A DNA stretch of 61,480 bases from Dipetalonema caudispina (Eukaryota > Nematoda > Chromadorea > Rhabditida > Onchocercidae). Below are positions 15,302 through 31,100 of this stretch, piece after piece. The notes beneath the pieces were generated by a model. The model worked only from the letters and a program-made list of their open reading frames with translations. It searched no databases and was not told the DNA's origin. A program made the position numbers and the translations under genes. The first letter of the stretch is position 1, and each line of letters starts with the position of its first letter. The stretch is from assembly GCA_013365325.1 (NCBI GenBank), contig JABVXV010000355.1, positions 1 to 61,480 of the forward strand, written 5' to 3'.

Positions 15302-16925
15302 TTATTGTCCACTCAATGAAAGTATTGTGAAGCTTTGATTGCTTTAAAGAGGAATTATTAGTTTGGCCAATAGCTTTTCTGGCTATTTAGCACTGTTTAT
15401 TGGTCAAAATTAACACTTAATATTTCATACTTCATAAACTTTTGCATTGAACAAAAAAGAAAATGAAACTTTGAAACTTTATTATTAGTCTATTTTTATT
15501 GATCACAATGTTAGTAACTACAAAAATCTATTGAGATTAGTTGGATATACCAAAATGATCGATATTGGTGTATACTTCGATTAACCTAGCATAAATGTAT
15601 CCGGAATATAACCGTAATATTAGCTTTCTCGGAAAGTTGAAAGTTGATTAATGATTCCATGAAATATATATATATATATATATATATCTCATTATTCTTC
15701 GATTTTGCTCTCATTTCATCTAAAACAGGAAAATATTCCGGATGAAAATTACCTTGACTGTTATAATTCTTTCAATGATATTTAAAATTTTATGTCATGA
15801 AACGGATTTCAATAAATTTCTACTGCTTTATCAATATTTAGATGATGAAATGACATTGTATTTAATATTTGAATATTATACTACTTTATTCATCAATAAT
15901 CATTAGTTATAATCTGGAATTACGTAAGAGAGATGAAGAAAAAACGAAATAAGCTAAAATACAAGCTTTTTTTCGAATATTTGAATAATTGAAAATAAAT
16001 TTAGGTAAGAAATTAGAATAAATAATAAGTCAAAATGAAAAAAAAAGAAGAGAAATATCATTTTACGGTTTAAATGTTTAAATGCTTATTACTTAAGCCT
16101 TATCATTATCCCTATTATCATATCACTATATCATATGAAATAATTGATATTATCACAAATAATAAAATTATACCAGTAAAAGCTAAAAAAATTAAAACAA
16201 AAAACAAAAAAAAAAAAAAAAAGAAAAGGAAGAAAAATTTCATTTGAAAAGTGTATTTGAATAATTTTTCGAATGGATGATTGTTGGGCGGAAAAGTCGG
16301 TTAATGTAATGTTACCAATTCTTCTCTCTCTCTTTTTCCTCCTCTTTCTCCTCCTCCTCCTCCTCTTTCATCGTTTTATCCTCTTCTTTCCCTTTGAACT
16401 TTGTAACCTTTCCCTCACCCTGGCTATCGAATTTTGTCCATCCGACATTTTCAAATATATGTTTTGTTTGTTTATTTATCAACGATAATTTTTGATTGCA
16501 ATCAGAAAATGCTAACTGTTTCAAAATCAAAATTTAACCATCAATGGAAATGATAGTGTTAAATCTATCAATAATTCCTATCATAATCAATCAATCAGCT
16601 AAGAGAAGATAAAAAAAAAAAAAAAAAAAAACAAAGAGAAAGAAAAAAAAGCAAAAAATAAAACAAACAAATATGAAGCAGTTCATTTTTTAATTCCCTC
16701 AATCATTTCATAGATGGTTTGTTTTGATCAGTTTTTCTTGATTTATATTATATGATTTCGAATAATTTATTGCTATATATATAAATATTTTTTGATCAAT
16801 TCGAATTTTTCTATAATTGTAAATGATTTAAAGTATAATATCTTTTTCAGATTTCTTTTTTTTGAAAAAAACAAGTAGCAAAAATTCAGATTTCAATTTT
16901 AATATTTTCTTCAATTTAAATTAGC

Positions 16926-16970
<45 letters not shown>

Positions 16971-19900
16971 GCGTTTTTTGAAATTCATTTCTGATCAAAT
17001 GAAATAAAAATATGGCATAGTCTTTTGATCATTTGTTATTCCTATATTATTCATTAATTGTCGTTTAGATAATTATAATTTAAAATGCTATATTATTTAT
17101 TAATGAAACAAATTCCAGTCTTCCCTGAAATAAATGATTTGAAAAATCTCGGGATGATAGCAAATAGGACGCTGTAACATTTAAACCTAAATATTCTACG
17201 TACTAGTAGTTTCTAAAAAAACTTCACCATTTTTAAATATAAATTATAATCCTCGAAATTATTGTCAAACATTTTTCGAAATTTTTGTTATATTCAAAAG
17301 AAAAATAAAAACTTTAACTTATCATTTTTTATTAAATAATTCAATATATTACTCAAAAATAAATTCTCTCCCTTTTTTTTTTTCGACCTTATCTTTGGAA
17401 AATATTTAATAGATTTCTTGAATTTGACATTTTATATCTATACATCTATCAGCATTTTATTCATTTATCGATCAATCGATTTAATCTAATTGTCATTCAA
17501 TTATTCATTAATACAATTTATTTGTAAAGATTAATCGTGCTACAAAGTGAAAATAATAAAAGGATCAAATTTGGAATTAATATTGATAGAGTTATGAGAG
17601 TGTGAAAAGATAAAAGAAAGAAAGAAAGGAAGAGATGAGGAAGAATGGAACAGGTGACAGGTGAGATGACACTATTACAATGTTTGATATCGGGAAAGAA
17701 AGAAAACGATGATATTATGAGTATTAGTATATGTATTTTATTATTATGCAGAAATTAGAGAATAGTAGTACCATTAGTAGTATCAGTTAGTTCCATTTCT
17801 ACAGCTATTGCTGATCGTATTATCACCAATTTTGTCAACGAAATATCAATTCACATAAATAGTATTCTATGCGATAGTAGCAGGAATACATTATCGTACC
17901 AATCATTTAGATATACTATGTTAGATCTGACCTAACTTCTAGAGGTCAATCAGATAGTGACGGGTATGATAAGTTATTGCTGGACATTGAATATGATGAT
18001 CATTGATTACTTGAAATTATCGTTTTAGTTGTAAATAATATTATGCTAAAAAGTTTTCATACTTATGATAGTAATTTTTTTTTTTTAATTTTTTGAAATT
18101 AAAATTTATCTTTATGTGATGTAATTGATATATTATGTATTATTTGTATGGAAGAAAATATTTTTCTGAATGGAACTTTCGTCTTATTCTTTTTTTTAAA
18201 CTTTTAAAAACGATGTTACTGTCAGTAATTCCGTTTAATCAAATCATTCAACAAAAAAAAAAAAAAAGAAAAAAAAAAGAAAAAAAGGAAGTTGAACAAA
18301 TAGATTAATGAATTTCAGGTTTTGTTAATTTCGAAGAAATGGATAGAATGGTCGCTGATCGAAGTGATGGGATTGATTTAGCTTTTGAACGAGCTAAAGG
18401 TAGACATAAATTTCATAAAATATCTCCAAGTAAAACGATCACGTAAAAATTATTCAGGAAAAAAAAATGCCCCACAAATTAGACGTAATCTTTCATTTTT
18501 TTTTATTCATACTACAAAAATAAATTGCGAGAAGATTAGGAAAATTTAAACATTTAAATTTGCAATAAAATGCAAATTTACAGAGCTAAGTGAATGATAA
18601 TTCTTAGCTTCATTTTGAAATTCTCTCTAATTGGGAAAAAATCCAAAAAATTCAATATCAATATTCTCATCGCATTAAATAATATTCATTTGAATATGTA
18701 AATTCGAAATTAAAAAGATAGCACTAAATTGAATGTGTCATATAATTGCATGGCTAATTTTATTTAAATATCAATTTTACATTATTAGTAGCAAATTTTT
18801 GTAGACATTTATTATTTTTTTTTTTAAATTTCGATTTCAAATTGTTTACTTCAATTGGTTAAAGTATAACTTCCAGCATGGACCAAATATTGCAAAGATT
18901 TGCTAAATCATGTATCACGTCGGGTGCAACTTGATTTAGAACATGCAAAACGTATCCAAAATCTTGCTAATCAATCAAAAACTGCTATTAGTGAGGTTAA
19001 TTTGTATCTTATTTCCATAACAAAAATATATTTTTGCATAGTATTTTCTTGTAAATTATGAATTTCATAAGTGAAAACTGCAAAACAAACTTATTCATGA
19101 AGTTTTATGATTGATCAAATGTTGACTAATCATTAATTAATCAATTTTCTTTTTCTTTCTTTTTTTTTTGCTGCAATTATACTAACTATAAATTTTCAAT
19201 TATTGACCAATAAAATTAAAACTGTCGTTGTACATTTTGAATTGAGTCATATTTTTTATTGTCACAAATATTGAAGAATTTTGAACTTTAGCATCAATTA
19301 ATGTTTGCTATCAGATAGCAATGTATTTGTTTTTTCAAAAATTTGCTTTGATTTTAATTTCAATTATTTTAAAATCTTTTCTTGAGTTATTTTTCATTTC
19401 CAGCATTATTTGCCATTAAAAGATGTATTCGAAAATAGCTTCGAAAATGATATCGCATTTTGTGAGCAAACACAAGAAACTGTAAAATATATTCAGGATA
19501 GGTTTATTAAGGTAATTAATTCATGCTTAATATCTATCATTCATTTTATCCATTAAGGTGAAGCATTGAATAATAATCTGATGGTATTTTATTAGAAGTT
19601 GAAAGTGGTCAGATCCATGAATTATTATTTGAAGATATGATAATTATCAAATTTTTAACCTACTGCTTTTATTTGTAAATCTCAACTTTAAAACTTTTTT
19701 TTTTCAAAATACCTGAATTGCTAATTGCAGTCATTAGAATTGAGAAGGGATGAGCATGAACGACAACGAAGAACTTTAAAAAATGAATGGTTACGAGTAA
19801 CGAAACAAGTTGTAAGTAAACTCCTATTTTGTAGTATTGGCTACTTTGTAATTAAGGCATAAATGCGGAAATGATTTCAGTGGATCAACTGGATAATTAA

Positions 19901-22111
19901 GATCAATTAAATAATCTTACAAAAGTTTTGGGCCATTTTGAAAATGTAAACGATAGAACTTGCATTCGAGTATGCTTAGAGATGTTCGAAAGGAGTAAAT
20001 TTTTGATTATTCAAGTAATAATTTAAGTAAGGAAACGAAAAAATCCATGCAACATTTGATTGGAACGACAATATATTTTGCAGAAGGATACTCAACAAGA
20101 ATTACAACGAGCACGGACATTACTTGGTTCACGTGATGATGGTTATCGTAAAGCGCAAGAGATATCCATTCGAACGGAATCTACGGGTCCAGCAGTCGGT
20201 TCGGAACTTCTTCGACGTCGTAAAGAACTCGAAAAAAGGCGGAAAAATGAAGAAGAAGCATTGAATAAGGTTTGATAATTCGATTTTTGTCAGCGGATTT
20301 TATTATGTTTCACGTATATAGCAACAGGAATTTTTGCTAACGTAAAATATTTCTTGAACTGAATCGGACTGTAATGGCATCAAACCGGAATATGTTATCA
20401 TTGATTTTAACAAATAGCAAAAATAATCAAAGTGATCTGTAATTCATGAACCAATCTTTGTGATATTATTTCTAGAAAATAAACAACTTTAAGAGCTTAG
20501 TTATTTCAGTACTTTGAATTGAATTAAAATGAATTTCAGAGAGATGAAGCACAGAATCATGTTGAAAGGCTTGAAGTGGAACTGGAACGGCGGCAACATC
20601 ATATGGAAGATACAAAGGTATCAAAGTTTTTTCGAATTAAAATAAATTTGTAATTATTTTTCTCTGCAAAAATCAATGCAAATAATCAATTATTTATTAA
20701 TTACATTTCAAGGGAAAAAAAAGCAAGTGGCAATTTACTAATTTAATCTATAATTTTTAATTTGTTAAATGTGTACTATTGAATGATTTTCTCGATGATT
20801 TCTAGCATGTTTTTCAATAATATTCTTTTTCTTAAATAATATTATCTTCATGGCAAATTTCGAATATCACTATGAAATGCTTTATCCATTTACTCTATAA
20901 CTTGAAATTATATTGATTTTTGATACTAAAAAATTGTCCTTACAATTTAGCATCATTTGAAGATAGCAAAAAGGCTTTTTTTTTCCACTATACACAAATC
21001 TCTTTTTTATTCAATATTTGAAAAATTCTCACTAATCATTCCGATATCTTTAAATATCCGCCTGTATACTTTGTTCATTCGTCAGATATTCATTCGTTAA
21101 CGTGAAAATTCGTAACGTGGATGGCGTAACTTCATATTTTTAACTTTTCTTAAAATAAAATAACTGATAATCTCTTCTCTCTTTAATTAAAATTTCCATG
21201 AATTATTTTATTCTTTCATTTTTTTTATTCCTCTTTTATCTTTTTTTTTTTTTTAATTTTGAATTTGATAAAATGGAAAATTTTTCACCATGAAAAGTAA
21301 AAATTATTGAAATTTGAAATTAAACGCATAACAGCTAACCATTTTCATTGTTTTACTTGCTTGTCTTCTTTCTTTTTCTTTTTTGCTTTATATATTTTAT
21401 GAAAAAAAAAAAAAATAATAAAAGAAAAATTGAGGGAAGGATGAGAAGAAAAAAAAAAAAAAAAAGTTGGATGAATGATAAATATAGCAAAATTTTGAAG
21501 GAGAGAAATGGAAAAGTACTATGCAATCGTTTAATCATTGAAGTATATTTGTTATTGTTGGCTAAAAGAGGACGAAATAGAAGAAGCCAAAAAGAGCCTG
21601 AAATTTTAGTGATATACATCGAATATATATCTATCCATTTTGATTGATATCATTTTGTTCGCTTAATGAAAGATATTTATTTCATTTTTTTAAATGAAAT
21701 AAACAGAAATAGATTAGTTTTAATAGCATTAAAAGTAAAATTTAATTTCCACCCTCAAATTTTAATGATAGATTATCTTAAAAATATTGTTAATTAGAAG
21801 AAACATATGTTAATTAAGACAGATGAATTAACTCTTAGCAGTATATTTAGTAATTGTATATGTTTTGTATGCTTTTAATTTTTAAAAATTTTTAATCGTT
21901 AATATTAGAAGGCCTATCGCTTTTTATGGATCGAAAAATGGATGAAATAAGGAAGACCGATGAGAGAGCAACAATGATTTGTAAGACTTTTATATTCTTA
22001 GAGGAAAAAGAGGTGGGGATGAATGTAGAAGACTTAGGCTAGAAGATTAGATTTATAGGCTTGAAGCTATAAGTAACTAGGCTTTAGTGAGGAAATTTAC
22101 CACATACACAT

Positions 22112-22146
<35 letters not shown>

Positions 22147-25100
22147 GGTGGAATGAAGAGTTTTGCATAAAAATTATAGGATAAAATAAATAGCTATTTG
22201 AAATTTCAAAATTAAAAATATAGTTGAGAAAATCGTATTAAGATAAGTTATTCATTACATGTTCTATTTTACTAATTAAAATATAATATTTTCATTGATG
22301 ATTAATTCAATCCTCAAGAATTAGGCATTTCATCTTTTCAAATAGATTGATGAATAATGGAAATGGTATATGAAATCAATTTCATAATATTTGAGGAGTG
22401 GGGTACGGGATTGCATTCGGTAGATTATACACTTCAAACTATTTAGGCTTTACAATTTTATTTGAAATAATAGGAATATGGTTAAAGGTTATGATTTGGT
22501 AAAAAAATCTCGTATATTTTAATTATTTCTGATATATTCCAGTTATTTTTGATATATTTTCTAATAGAAATTCTTCGAAAGAATAGTAAATACTTGGATT
22601 TAGATGTGTTATATGAAGCATAAAAAAAAAAAAAAAAAAAGAGAAAAAATAAGGTGAATAATGTATGATATGCAGGATAGATGATGTATAGCATATTTTT
22701 TTATCCATTTCATGAATTTAATTATTCTTCTCAATTTCTTAAACCTTGCATTTCTTCAAATAATAATTCTTCGTTTTATTTTTTCTTTTTTTTTTTTTTT
22801 TTTCTTCTTTCCTTTCAATACTTTCCAGCATTTCTGATTAGATTTTTGTAGTATCAAGAATAATTACGAAATGATTACATTATTCCGGTTTAAAAAGCAT
22901 AAATGATTCAAATAATATTTCGTTAAATTTAGTATATTAGATAAATGTTTAACAGTATGATATATACTTTGTAATTTTTTTCAGGTTCGAATTGTTGGAC
23001 AATTAAGAGAATTGGTTTATCGATGTGATCAGACGACAAAAGCTTGCTCAACACATTATTTTCAGGTAAATTTGAAAGAAATTATCTAATGAAATTTTTG
23101 TTCATTCCACTAATTTGACCATTTCTCTATCATTAACCTATGTTGCATTACATGTCACAGTTGAGTTAAATTGTCTTTTTTTTTGAGTAAAATTATCATC
23201 CCATTATTGTAACCATCTAAAATAGTTCATCAATATTTCTCAGATCACAAATTAATTTTTAATTTTAACTTCTCTTTCTTTCATTTCTTTCAGACAATTA
23301 TTCATATTTAGTTTAGTACCAAAATGATCTGAGAGAAAAGAAAGGAATCAATTATTTTTCTATTTCATAATACTTAATCATTTGATGCAAAATGGTAGTT
23401 AGCCTTTGTATTATCAGTTTAAGGCCTAAAAAAGCTCAATATTTTGGTATGCCTATCATATATTTGCTATTCATTTCTTTTCTCATCCTTGCTTTAAAAT
23501 CAATTCGCATCACTATTTTCGCATTTATGCTTTTTCCCTTCTTTTTCATTTTTCCCCTTTCATCCCTTTCCCCTCCTATTATTCACCTCTTTTCTCTTCT
23601 TTCCCTCGTATATTCTATCATAGGCATTTATTCTCACTTCCTCTTTTTTCAAATCATCATCGACTTACAGGCCCTAAGGCAAAAGCCTGAAAGTGTACTT
23701 CAATTATCCATCATTCATCATTTCATGTCTGCTAAAATTCCTCCCTACAGTATCCATCAATCGTTAAACATCCTCTTCCTTTCTCTCTCTCTCTCTCCCT
23801 CTCTCTTTCATTTTATTTTTCTTAAGCTTTATTTTCTACAGTCTATCAATCTATCCCATAAATTTTCATTTATGTAAAATTACGAAATGAGAAATTAAAT
23901 GACAGCTAACATAACACAACCAAAAATTACAAACAACCAATCAACGACAGAGACTATGTATCAGTTAAATAAAACATTACGAGAGCAAATGTTAGCTGCA
24001 ATCATTACCCATTCTTATTTTCATCATCATTAAAATCGGATTTCAAGCATTCCGGATCACATGAATGCGTTAAAAGATGAATATAATTACATTGATATTA
24101 TGCAAAAATAGCAAATATTTTTGCTGACTAACAGAAATTTTGCAATGTTTAACTTTTAGATAGCATAATTGTCTAAAATATTGCAATATCAATTATCAAA
24201 TTTGAATTGATTTATTTTCTAAAAATTTTAACACCAAATAAATATTCAATAATTGATGAAATAGATTTTGAGTAGTGAATTAAATAAATTAATAATTTTC
24301 AATCAATTCCATCCGATGTTAAGCAATTAATACTATATAATTTTACATGAGAAATGAAACTAAGTAAGTATCACTAAACATATGTTGAAATTACTACTAA
24401 TTAGAGTAATGATAAAGATTTGAACAAAAGAAGGAAAATTTCCGATCATTTACGATCAGATGTCATCTATTATTTTATCCCTTCTTTATTTATTTTTTAT
24501 TTTGGAATTATTGATTCTTTTAAATTAAATTATGTTGCTGCTAATCATATTTAGGCACACTTTTCGTAAACATTATCCGTTCCTAAAGAAATTGTTTACA
24601 ATATCACTTAGGTGGAATTGATCACAACCAGTTTGAACTTCTGTCTGGTTCTATGCAAATCTTTCATTCATTTTGTTCAATAGTTGTAAATAAATCTTTT
24701 CGTAAATAGACTAAATTTGATTGTACTTCTCCTCTTCTAATATGAAATGAAGCATTAGGATTATCTTTGTCTCTCTGTTTGTTTGTTTGTTTTTGCGTGA
24801 AAACGTGATCCTTTCACGCTTAACGAATCAAATGTTACGTTATTTTATGATCAGATCATAACAATATTGAAATAATTTTATACTGATATTATTTAGCTTC
24901 CTTAAAGGCATCCCAGGATTACCCTTTTTCCTTTTTTCTCTTTTCTTTCTTTCTCTTTCTCTCTCTCTTTCTCTCTCTCGCTATCTGTTGTTGGAAGAAT
25001 GCGTCACTAATGCATATTATGTATCTGTTGAGGCGAAATTAAATGAAGAAATTTTGGTTAAAATGATTGGGACTCAAATTTAGTATAATTTAGCTGAATT

Positions 25101-28100
25101 GATTTTGAAAATATAATAAATTTTAACAAATTTCCCTCACTTATTCAACGATAAAATGATTGTTGAAAATTAAAAAAAAAAAAAAAAATGTTACAGTTAC
25201 TCTCTTTTTGATAAATGATAACTATTATGGAAGTTTGATAATTGATATGCAAGAATTATGAATGCTTCAATTTCTTATTTAGTTTCATGTAAACATTTTT
25301 TTTTTTTTTTTTTTTGTTTTATTCAACAATTAAACATTTTTACCACCCTTTTATGTTACTAATCTTAAATGTTTACTAAAAATAAAAGCTAAACGATTTA
25401 ATTTGAAATTTCTCTTTTTCATTTTTCATAAATGCTCGCATCGTTTTGCTTTCACTTGGCTTGTTTATTTGCTCTTTGACATAAGTCAATCACAATTTAA
25501 GCATAATTTACGTCATCTTCCAAATATCCTTCCATCAAAATGCCATAATTTTTATTTTCCACTAAAATACACTTATTTACTTATAACTTCAAATGAATAA
25601 GATTATTAGGAATTGTCAAGAAAAAATTTCGAATACAATGTTTGTTAATGAATGATTTTTTTCCCTTTTTTTTTTTTTTTTTTTTTTTGCTTCGTTTCCT
25701 ATAAACTTATTTTCAATTTCTTATAGGCATTCGCAAATTTGTGGGTACCACAACCTGGAAAATATCACGAGTTCGCGGATGCGACGCGAACATATATTCC
25801 CGGGGCTGAATACATGTCCTTCTTGCAAAATCTTCCACGTCGTACCGTCTCCACTGGATCACTTTTTCGGTAATTAACATATATTTGTAATTCAGTATTT
25901 CATTATACATTTATAAATTTCTATTCTAATAATATTAATTAAAATAACACGATATCTACCCTCTTATTTCAACATGAAATTTGCAACAGATCAATAACTA
26001 TTGGTCAATTTAATGAAAATTTAAATTATTCCTATCAATAATAATAATAATAATAATAATTCAGTGATTTGCAGAGGTGACAATGGTGACGGTGTATCAT
26101 CAGAAAATCAAACTTCTTCATCCTCATCCGTTTCATCGCAACGACGAAATGCTGTTGATTTAGTGGATCAGGATGTAATCTTTGAAAGAAAGCAGAAGAA
26201 AAATGCTGGTATGTTTTGTTAGAATTAAAAGGAATAAAAGAAGGAAAAAAAAAAACCGTTACTTTAGAAATATTTAATTTTTCCATTTTCTGTTTGATAT
26301 TTGAATTTTAAAATTAAACATTTTTTTCATTTTAAATAAAAGTAAAACTGGAATTTCTATAATATTTTGAGCCGAATTTTAATATTGGTATTTTATTTGA
26401 TAGGATTAGTTTTAACGCCGGTTCTATATTTTTATATATTTAAATTTGTGTTTTTAAAATTAAACCAAAAGTATTTCAAATATGATTGACTTATAATCTG
26501 CTGAAAATGTCAACAATTGCAACAAATTGGTTCATCTTCGCACGAATCATTTTAATCTATTTTTAAAATCATTAGCTGAGTTTGACATATTTTTAAATTT
26601 CTTCTTCTAACATATTCTTCAACAAATGAATTTTTCAAGTGTAAGAATTCTTTGAATTTTTTTCAAATTTTGAATCAAATTTCTAATCTAAAATTTACCC
26701 TTTCAATTTTTCAAATTTTTGAGCTCAATTTTTTGCAAAATTTCCGAAGTATTTTTTTTCTTTCTTTTTTTTTTTTTTTGCTACTAACCTAGTAATAAAC
26801 AATATATCATATTTCACCCAATTTGCAAATTATATCTTCTCATCAATTTCTCTTTTCCCTTGAGGCATAACTATTTAGGAAATGTATTTTAGCTTATTAT
26901 AATTAGTGATAGCATAATGTAATGGAAAAATATGATTAGATATGAAGTGTTGATAATCCTATTAAAGGAAAAATTTTCTGTTAGGATTTGATTTCAATTA
27001 ATTTTTGAAAACTTTGTTATTCACTTTTCTTCTAAATTGGACGTTTGTTTATTCATTTCATTCATTTATTTATTTATTCATTCATTTGTTCATTTAATTT
27101 CATCCCAATTCTCCTTTATGTACCAATCTTTTTCACTTTTATTGATGTATATTTCAGCTCGTTTATTTGAACATACCGCATTGGAAGGACCGAATACTGA
27201 AATTGCAAGGTTTTGTTAGCAATTAATCAAATAATTGATGGATAAAGTAATTTAATTTTGAAATATCTATTTAATTACATCCATTTGCTTCAAAAATTTG
27301 AGATATACAAATTATTTTTATACTATCATTAAATTTAGTATTATAATTATTTTAAAAAAATATAAGCTATTTTTGTTTGGAAATTTACAAATTATTTAGA
27401 TCTCATACATTGCAACGTACACGACAACCTACCAAATGCGCACATTGTGAAACTCTTTCATTGCTATCCACAATTCAATGCTCAAAATGTGGTATGACAT
27501 GGCATAAATCATGTTTACCACGAATTACCGTTCCATGTGATCAGAATCCGAAGAGTTTTTCCGATTCATCACGACGTACCAGTGTATTTGGTGTACCATT
27601 ATCCAATCAATTAAATGGACCATCACGATTGGTTCCTATTGTTTTGGAACGTTGTGTTGATGAGCTTCAAAAACGTGGTTTAAAAGTGAAGGTTCAATTT
27701 TGGAATTTTTTAATTTAAATTTTAAAATTAACCAAATATGATGTAAAATTTAAGGTAGAAAATTTTGCATCAATAGACTGTACAATTGAAATTTCTATTA
27801 ATACTATCGAATTTTTTTTTTTTTTTAGCTTTTCTTGCTGTTCATCAAAAAAAAAAAAATCCGATAATATTGCATTTTTTAGGGCATCTATCGTACATGC
27901 GGTGTAAAAAGTAAAATTGAGCAAATTTGTGAGGATTTTGAACGAGCAAGTTGTGGTAATGAAGTGGATTTAAGTAGCTATCATCCCATGAATATTGCTT
28001 CCGTTGTTAAGCTTTATCTGAGAAAATTACCCGAACCATTACTGACGCATGAGTTATATGATGAATGGATAGCATTTGCTGAGGTCAGTTGTTTGAATCG

Positions 28101-31100
28101 ATTTGAAATCGAAAGTTTAAACTTTTTGAAATTTTAATTTTACTTAAATTATTCCTGGACAAATTTTATTTTCACCAGTAATTTGTTGTCAATTTTATTC
28201 TGATTTGTCTGAAAATGTTATTTTTTTACAGTACTGTGATAGAATTGCGGACAATATCTTATAGTTTGTAAAAAATCGAAAATGTATTAAAAGACAAAAC
28301 GAACATTAATTATTTCAGTCATTCGATCTTCCAATCAATTTGATGCAATCTAATTATTAATAGTGCAATTCAAAAAAAAAAGATTACGAAAATTTTCAGA
28401 AAAATCTTGTTAAAGAAGATTCCGAAATCGTTGATCATATCAGATCACTGATGAAAAAACTACCAGCAAGAAATATGGATGCACTGCAATTTCTATTGCT
28501 ACATTTAAAACGAGTTACCTGGTCATTTCTTCCTTCAAATCTCTAAAAATTTTTTTTTTTTTTTTCAGAATTTTCATAAATATTTTTTATTATTTCTGAA
28601 TTACTCACAATAAATTCGATCTCTAATTTAAAATTAAAAAGGAATAACAAAAACTTTAAAAAAAAGAAGGACATTTCATGTCTTTATATTTAATCACTTT
28701 TTTCATTCGAAAAATTAAATTTGAAAAATGAACAGAAAAATGTTAACAAGTTTTCGATTCAAAGCATTTCATTATTTTTATTGTAAATTTAGGTGGTACT
28801 TTCGTTGTTTCCTTGCAATGTATCGGAATTTTTTAGGTTTGAAATGGACAATCTGATGACAGCATCAAATTTGGGTGCAGTAATAACACCATCAATGATT
28901 TGGAAACTTTCAACACCATCTTCCACCTCCAACAATAATTCCTTTCTTTCCAATGCTCATTTAATGAGTAAAGCAGTAGAACTAATCATTAAGCATGCCT
29001 TTGTTAGTTTACAAATATTCTGAATCTTTGAAATGATTATGAGCGAATTAGAAACAAATTTGAAATTGCTATCGCGAGAATTTTAATAATCTTAAAAAAT
29101 GATATGGTAATAATTGCAAAAAAAAAAAAAAAGAGACAATGACAATAACTTTTTGTTTCATTTATCACTATCAATTTAGGAAGTTTTTTAATATTGATAA
29201 TAATAATCATATGATAGCTATAATAATAATGATCATAAATAAGAACTTGACTAGAACTTTAAATTTTGATTTTAATTTTGAAGCTAAATAATAAGCTTGC
29301 AAAATTAATGCAAAAAATTGTGAAATATTTCCTTGCCATTTATTTTTGATAATAATAATAGTGACGATGATAAATGATGGCATTATCATTGAGATAATAA
29401 GAATACTAAAGCAGCATTATTAAATATGAATGAATTCAGGAAGTATTCAATGTTGACATCACAGAGGACAAGCGAATCTTTTTCCAGCAATATCCAGATG
29501 CCGCAGATTCACTTTCGGTAGATCCGGAATTAGATGATCGATTGTGCGAAGGCGATGGTATCTATCTTCAAATTTTAAATGCTATCAACTTTGTTTATTT
29601 GAGCTTTTTATGTGAAATGAGGAACAGAATAAAATGAAAATAGATTAGAAATCTAAAAGCTCGAATTTGACTATTAATTTTTTTTTCTGTATCGCACATT
29701 TTTCATCGTATCATATCAATTTAATAGATTTCGATCAGTTCTTTTCCAAATATCCCCGCTAATTTTTCCTAAATTTTGTTCAATTAATTGCTCTTTCCTT
29801 ATGGATATTGTGTGTGTTTTTTTTTCCTTCAGGAATAGCGGATGAAGATTTACTTGAAGATGAAACAGATGCAGTTTGTTCCAGTTTCCTACCGCAACCA
29901 CCAACTCCGGATTTGTTGAAGAATACATCGCGTAGCAAAAATGAAGCCTGTAAAGTTCTATTTTTTTTCTTTTTGTTTGAATTCTATTTCAAAGTGTTTG
30001 AAAAGAATTCAGAAAATATTTATTTTGAGAATTCAGATGAAAGCCAAAAAATTTAAAACGAGTTTCATTTTAAATTATTCAAAGTCACTTTATTGCAATT
30101 CCAACAGTTATTTTAAGATAATATCACCTAATTCACATTTGAAAGCAGAAGTTAAAAATTGAAAAAATGAGAATTAAATATTTGAAATTAAAGCAAAAAT
30201 TAGTGAGGATTTTTACGATCACTCATATATCTCATGATAAATTATGATAATCGAGCTTTAGATTCCATAAATGAAGATATCGATTTGGATAGCCCTTCAG
30301 GATCAGCACGTGCCAGCGGATCAAGTCAATCCGGTGGACTATCGGGAAGAGCTTATTCATTAACGGGTTAGTGACAAATTAATTAGCTTAATTAAGCTAA
30401 GCGAAAGTTCTTACATGTCTATCTATGATACATTTAAGGCTCAGATAGCGATATATTTTATATTCAACGGTATTAGCATAGTAATAATCGATAGTAAAAT
30501 CTATTATCAATTGTCTAAGCTAGTATTTCTTGTTGCATTATGCCAATTCGGAGTGTTATTCTGAGAATTCAAACAGTATCACTACAATCAAGTTATTCCG
30601 GAACATCCTATAATATTTCCAGATCGGTTAGGTAATGCCATCGAGAAAGGTAATGCAGATACCAGTGGTAATGCAGCACGTTTACGCAGCAGAATTGATA
30701 AAAAGCGTAGTTACACGACATCAATTCTAGTATCACCTCATCCGGATCGGAAACTAGTGTTACCCCAGCGACAGCATTCGGCAGGAGATAGTAATTCGTT
30801 TAGTATTTCTTCCGGTGATGTGACTGTTGCAGTTGGTAAGGTAAGATTATTGCTTTTCCTATAAAAAATTTTGTTTGATTATTTCTGATTTGAAAAAAAA
30901 AATTAAATAAAATCACCTTTTGGAACTAATTTCTTTGATTTGCTAAATTCATGAAATTTTCGAAATAATTTTAAAAATAACTTTATCTGCCAAATATACT
31001 TTTCGGTTATTATTTTTATCAATGTTTCAACTTTTAAAGCAAACATTTTTCAATGTGTTTTCTTAGAATTCTGAATAAATTAGATCAGATTAATTAAATT

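Larger units (their letters stand above)
6642..18318 (+). other. 11.7 kb intron of the RhoGAP gene
   Basis: The intron separates the N-terminal exons from the F-BAR exons, with phase 1 on both sides. It is far longer than the gene's other introns (about 80 to 2660 nt). I found no convincing exon or nested gene on either strand. Open frames here are low-complexity (polyF, polyK, Ser-Leu from CT repeats). It holds many A/T runs, CT, GA, TTTG and TTA microsatellites and two tandem duplications. An internal promoter giving a protein that starts near the F-BAR domain would fit this layout, but the sequence does not show one directly. Confidence 0.7.

Noticed and set aside
16273..16488. Frame starting MDDCWAEKSVNVML in the large RhoGAP intron
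   Set aside because: Mostly Leu/Phe from a CT-rich tract, with no splice-compatible partner.
21348..21647. 99-codon Lys/Arg-rich frame and its opposite-strand 88-codon Phe/Leu frame
   Set aside because: Both come from A/T runs in the intron 20618-22984. Composition is low-complexity and neither shows family similarity.
23392..23877. 161-codon open frame, hydrophobic, with Ser-Leu stretches
   Set aside because: It lies wholly in the RhoGAP intron 23066-25726, is driven by T/C-rich and (CT)n sequence, has no recognisable domain, and the gene's exons join cleanly across it.
28793..28836. Extension of the RhoGAP exon upstream of 28837 (VLSLFPCNVSEFF)
   Set aside because: The acceptor at 28836 joins in phase with 28521 and gives the expected LKRVTWFEMDNLMTASNLG. 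The upstream residues are intron read-through.
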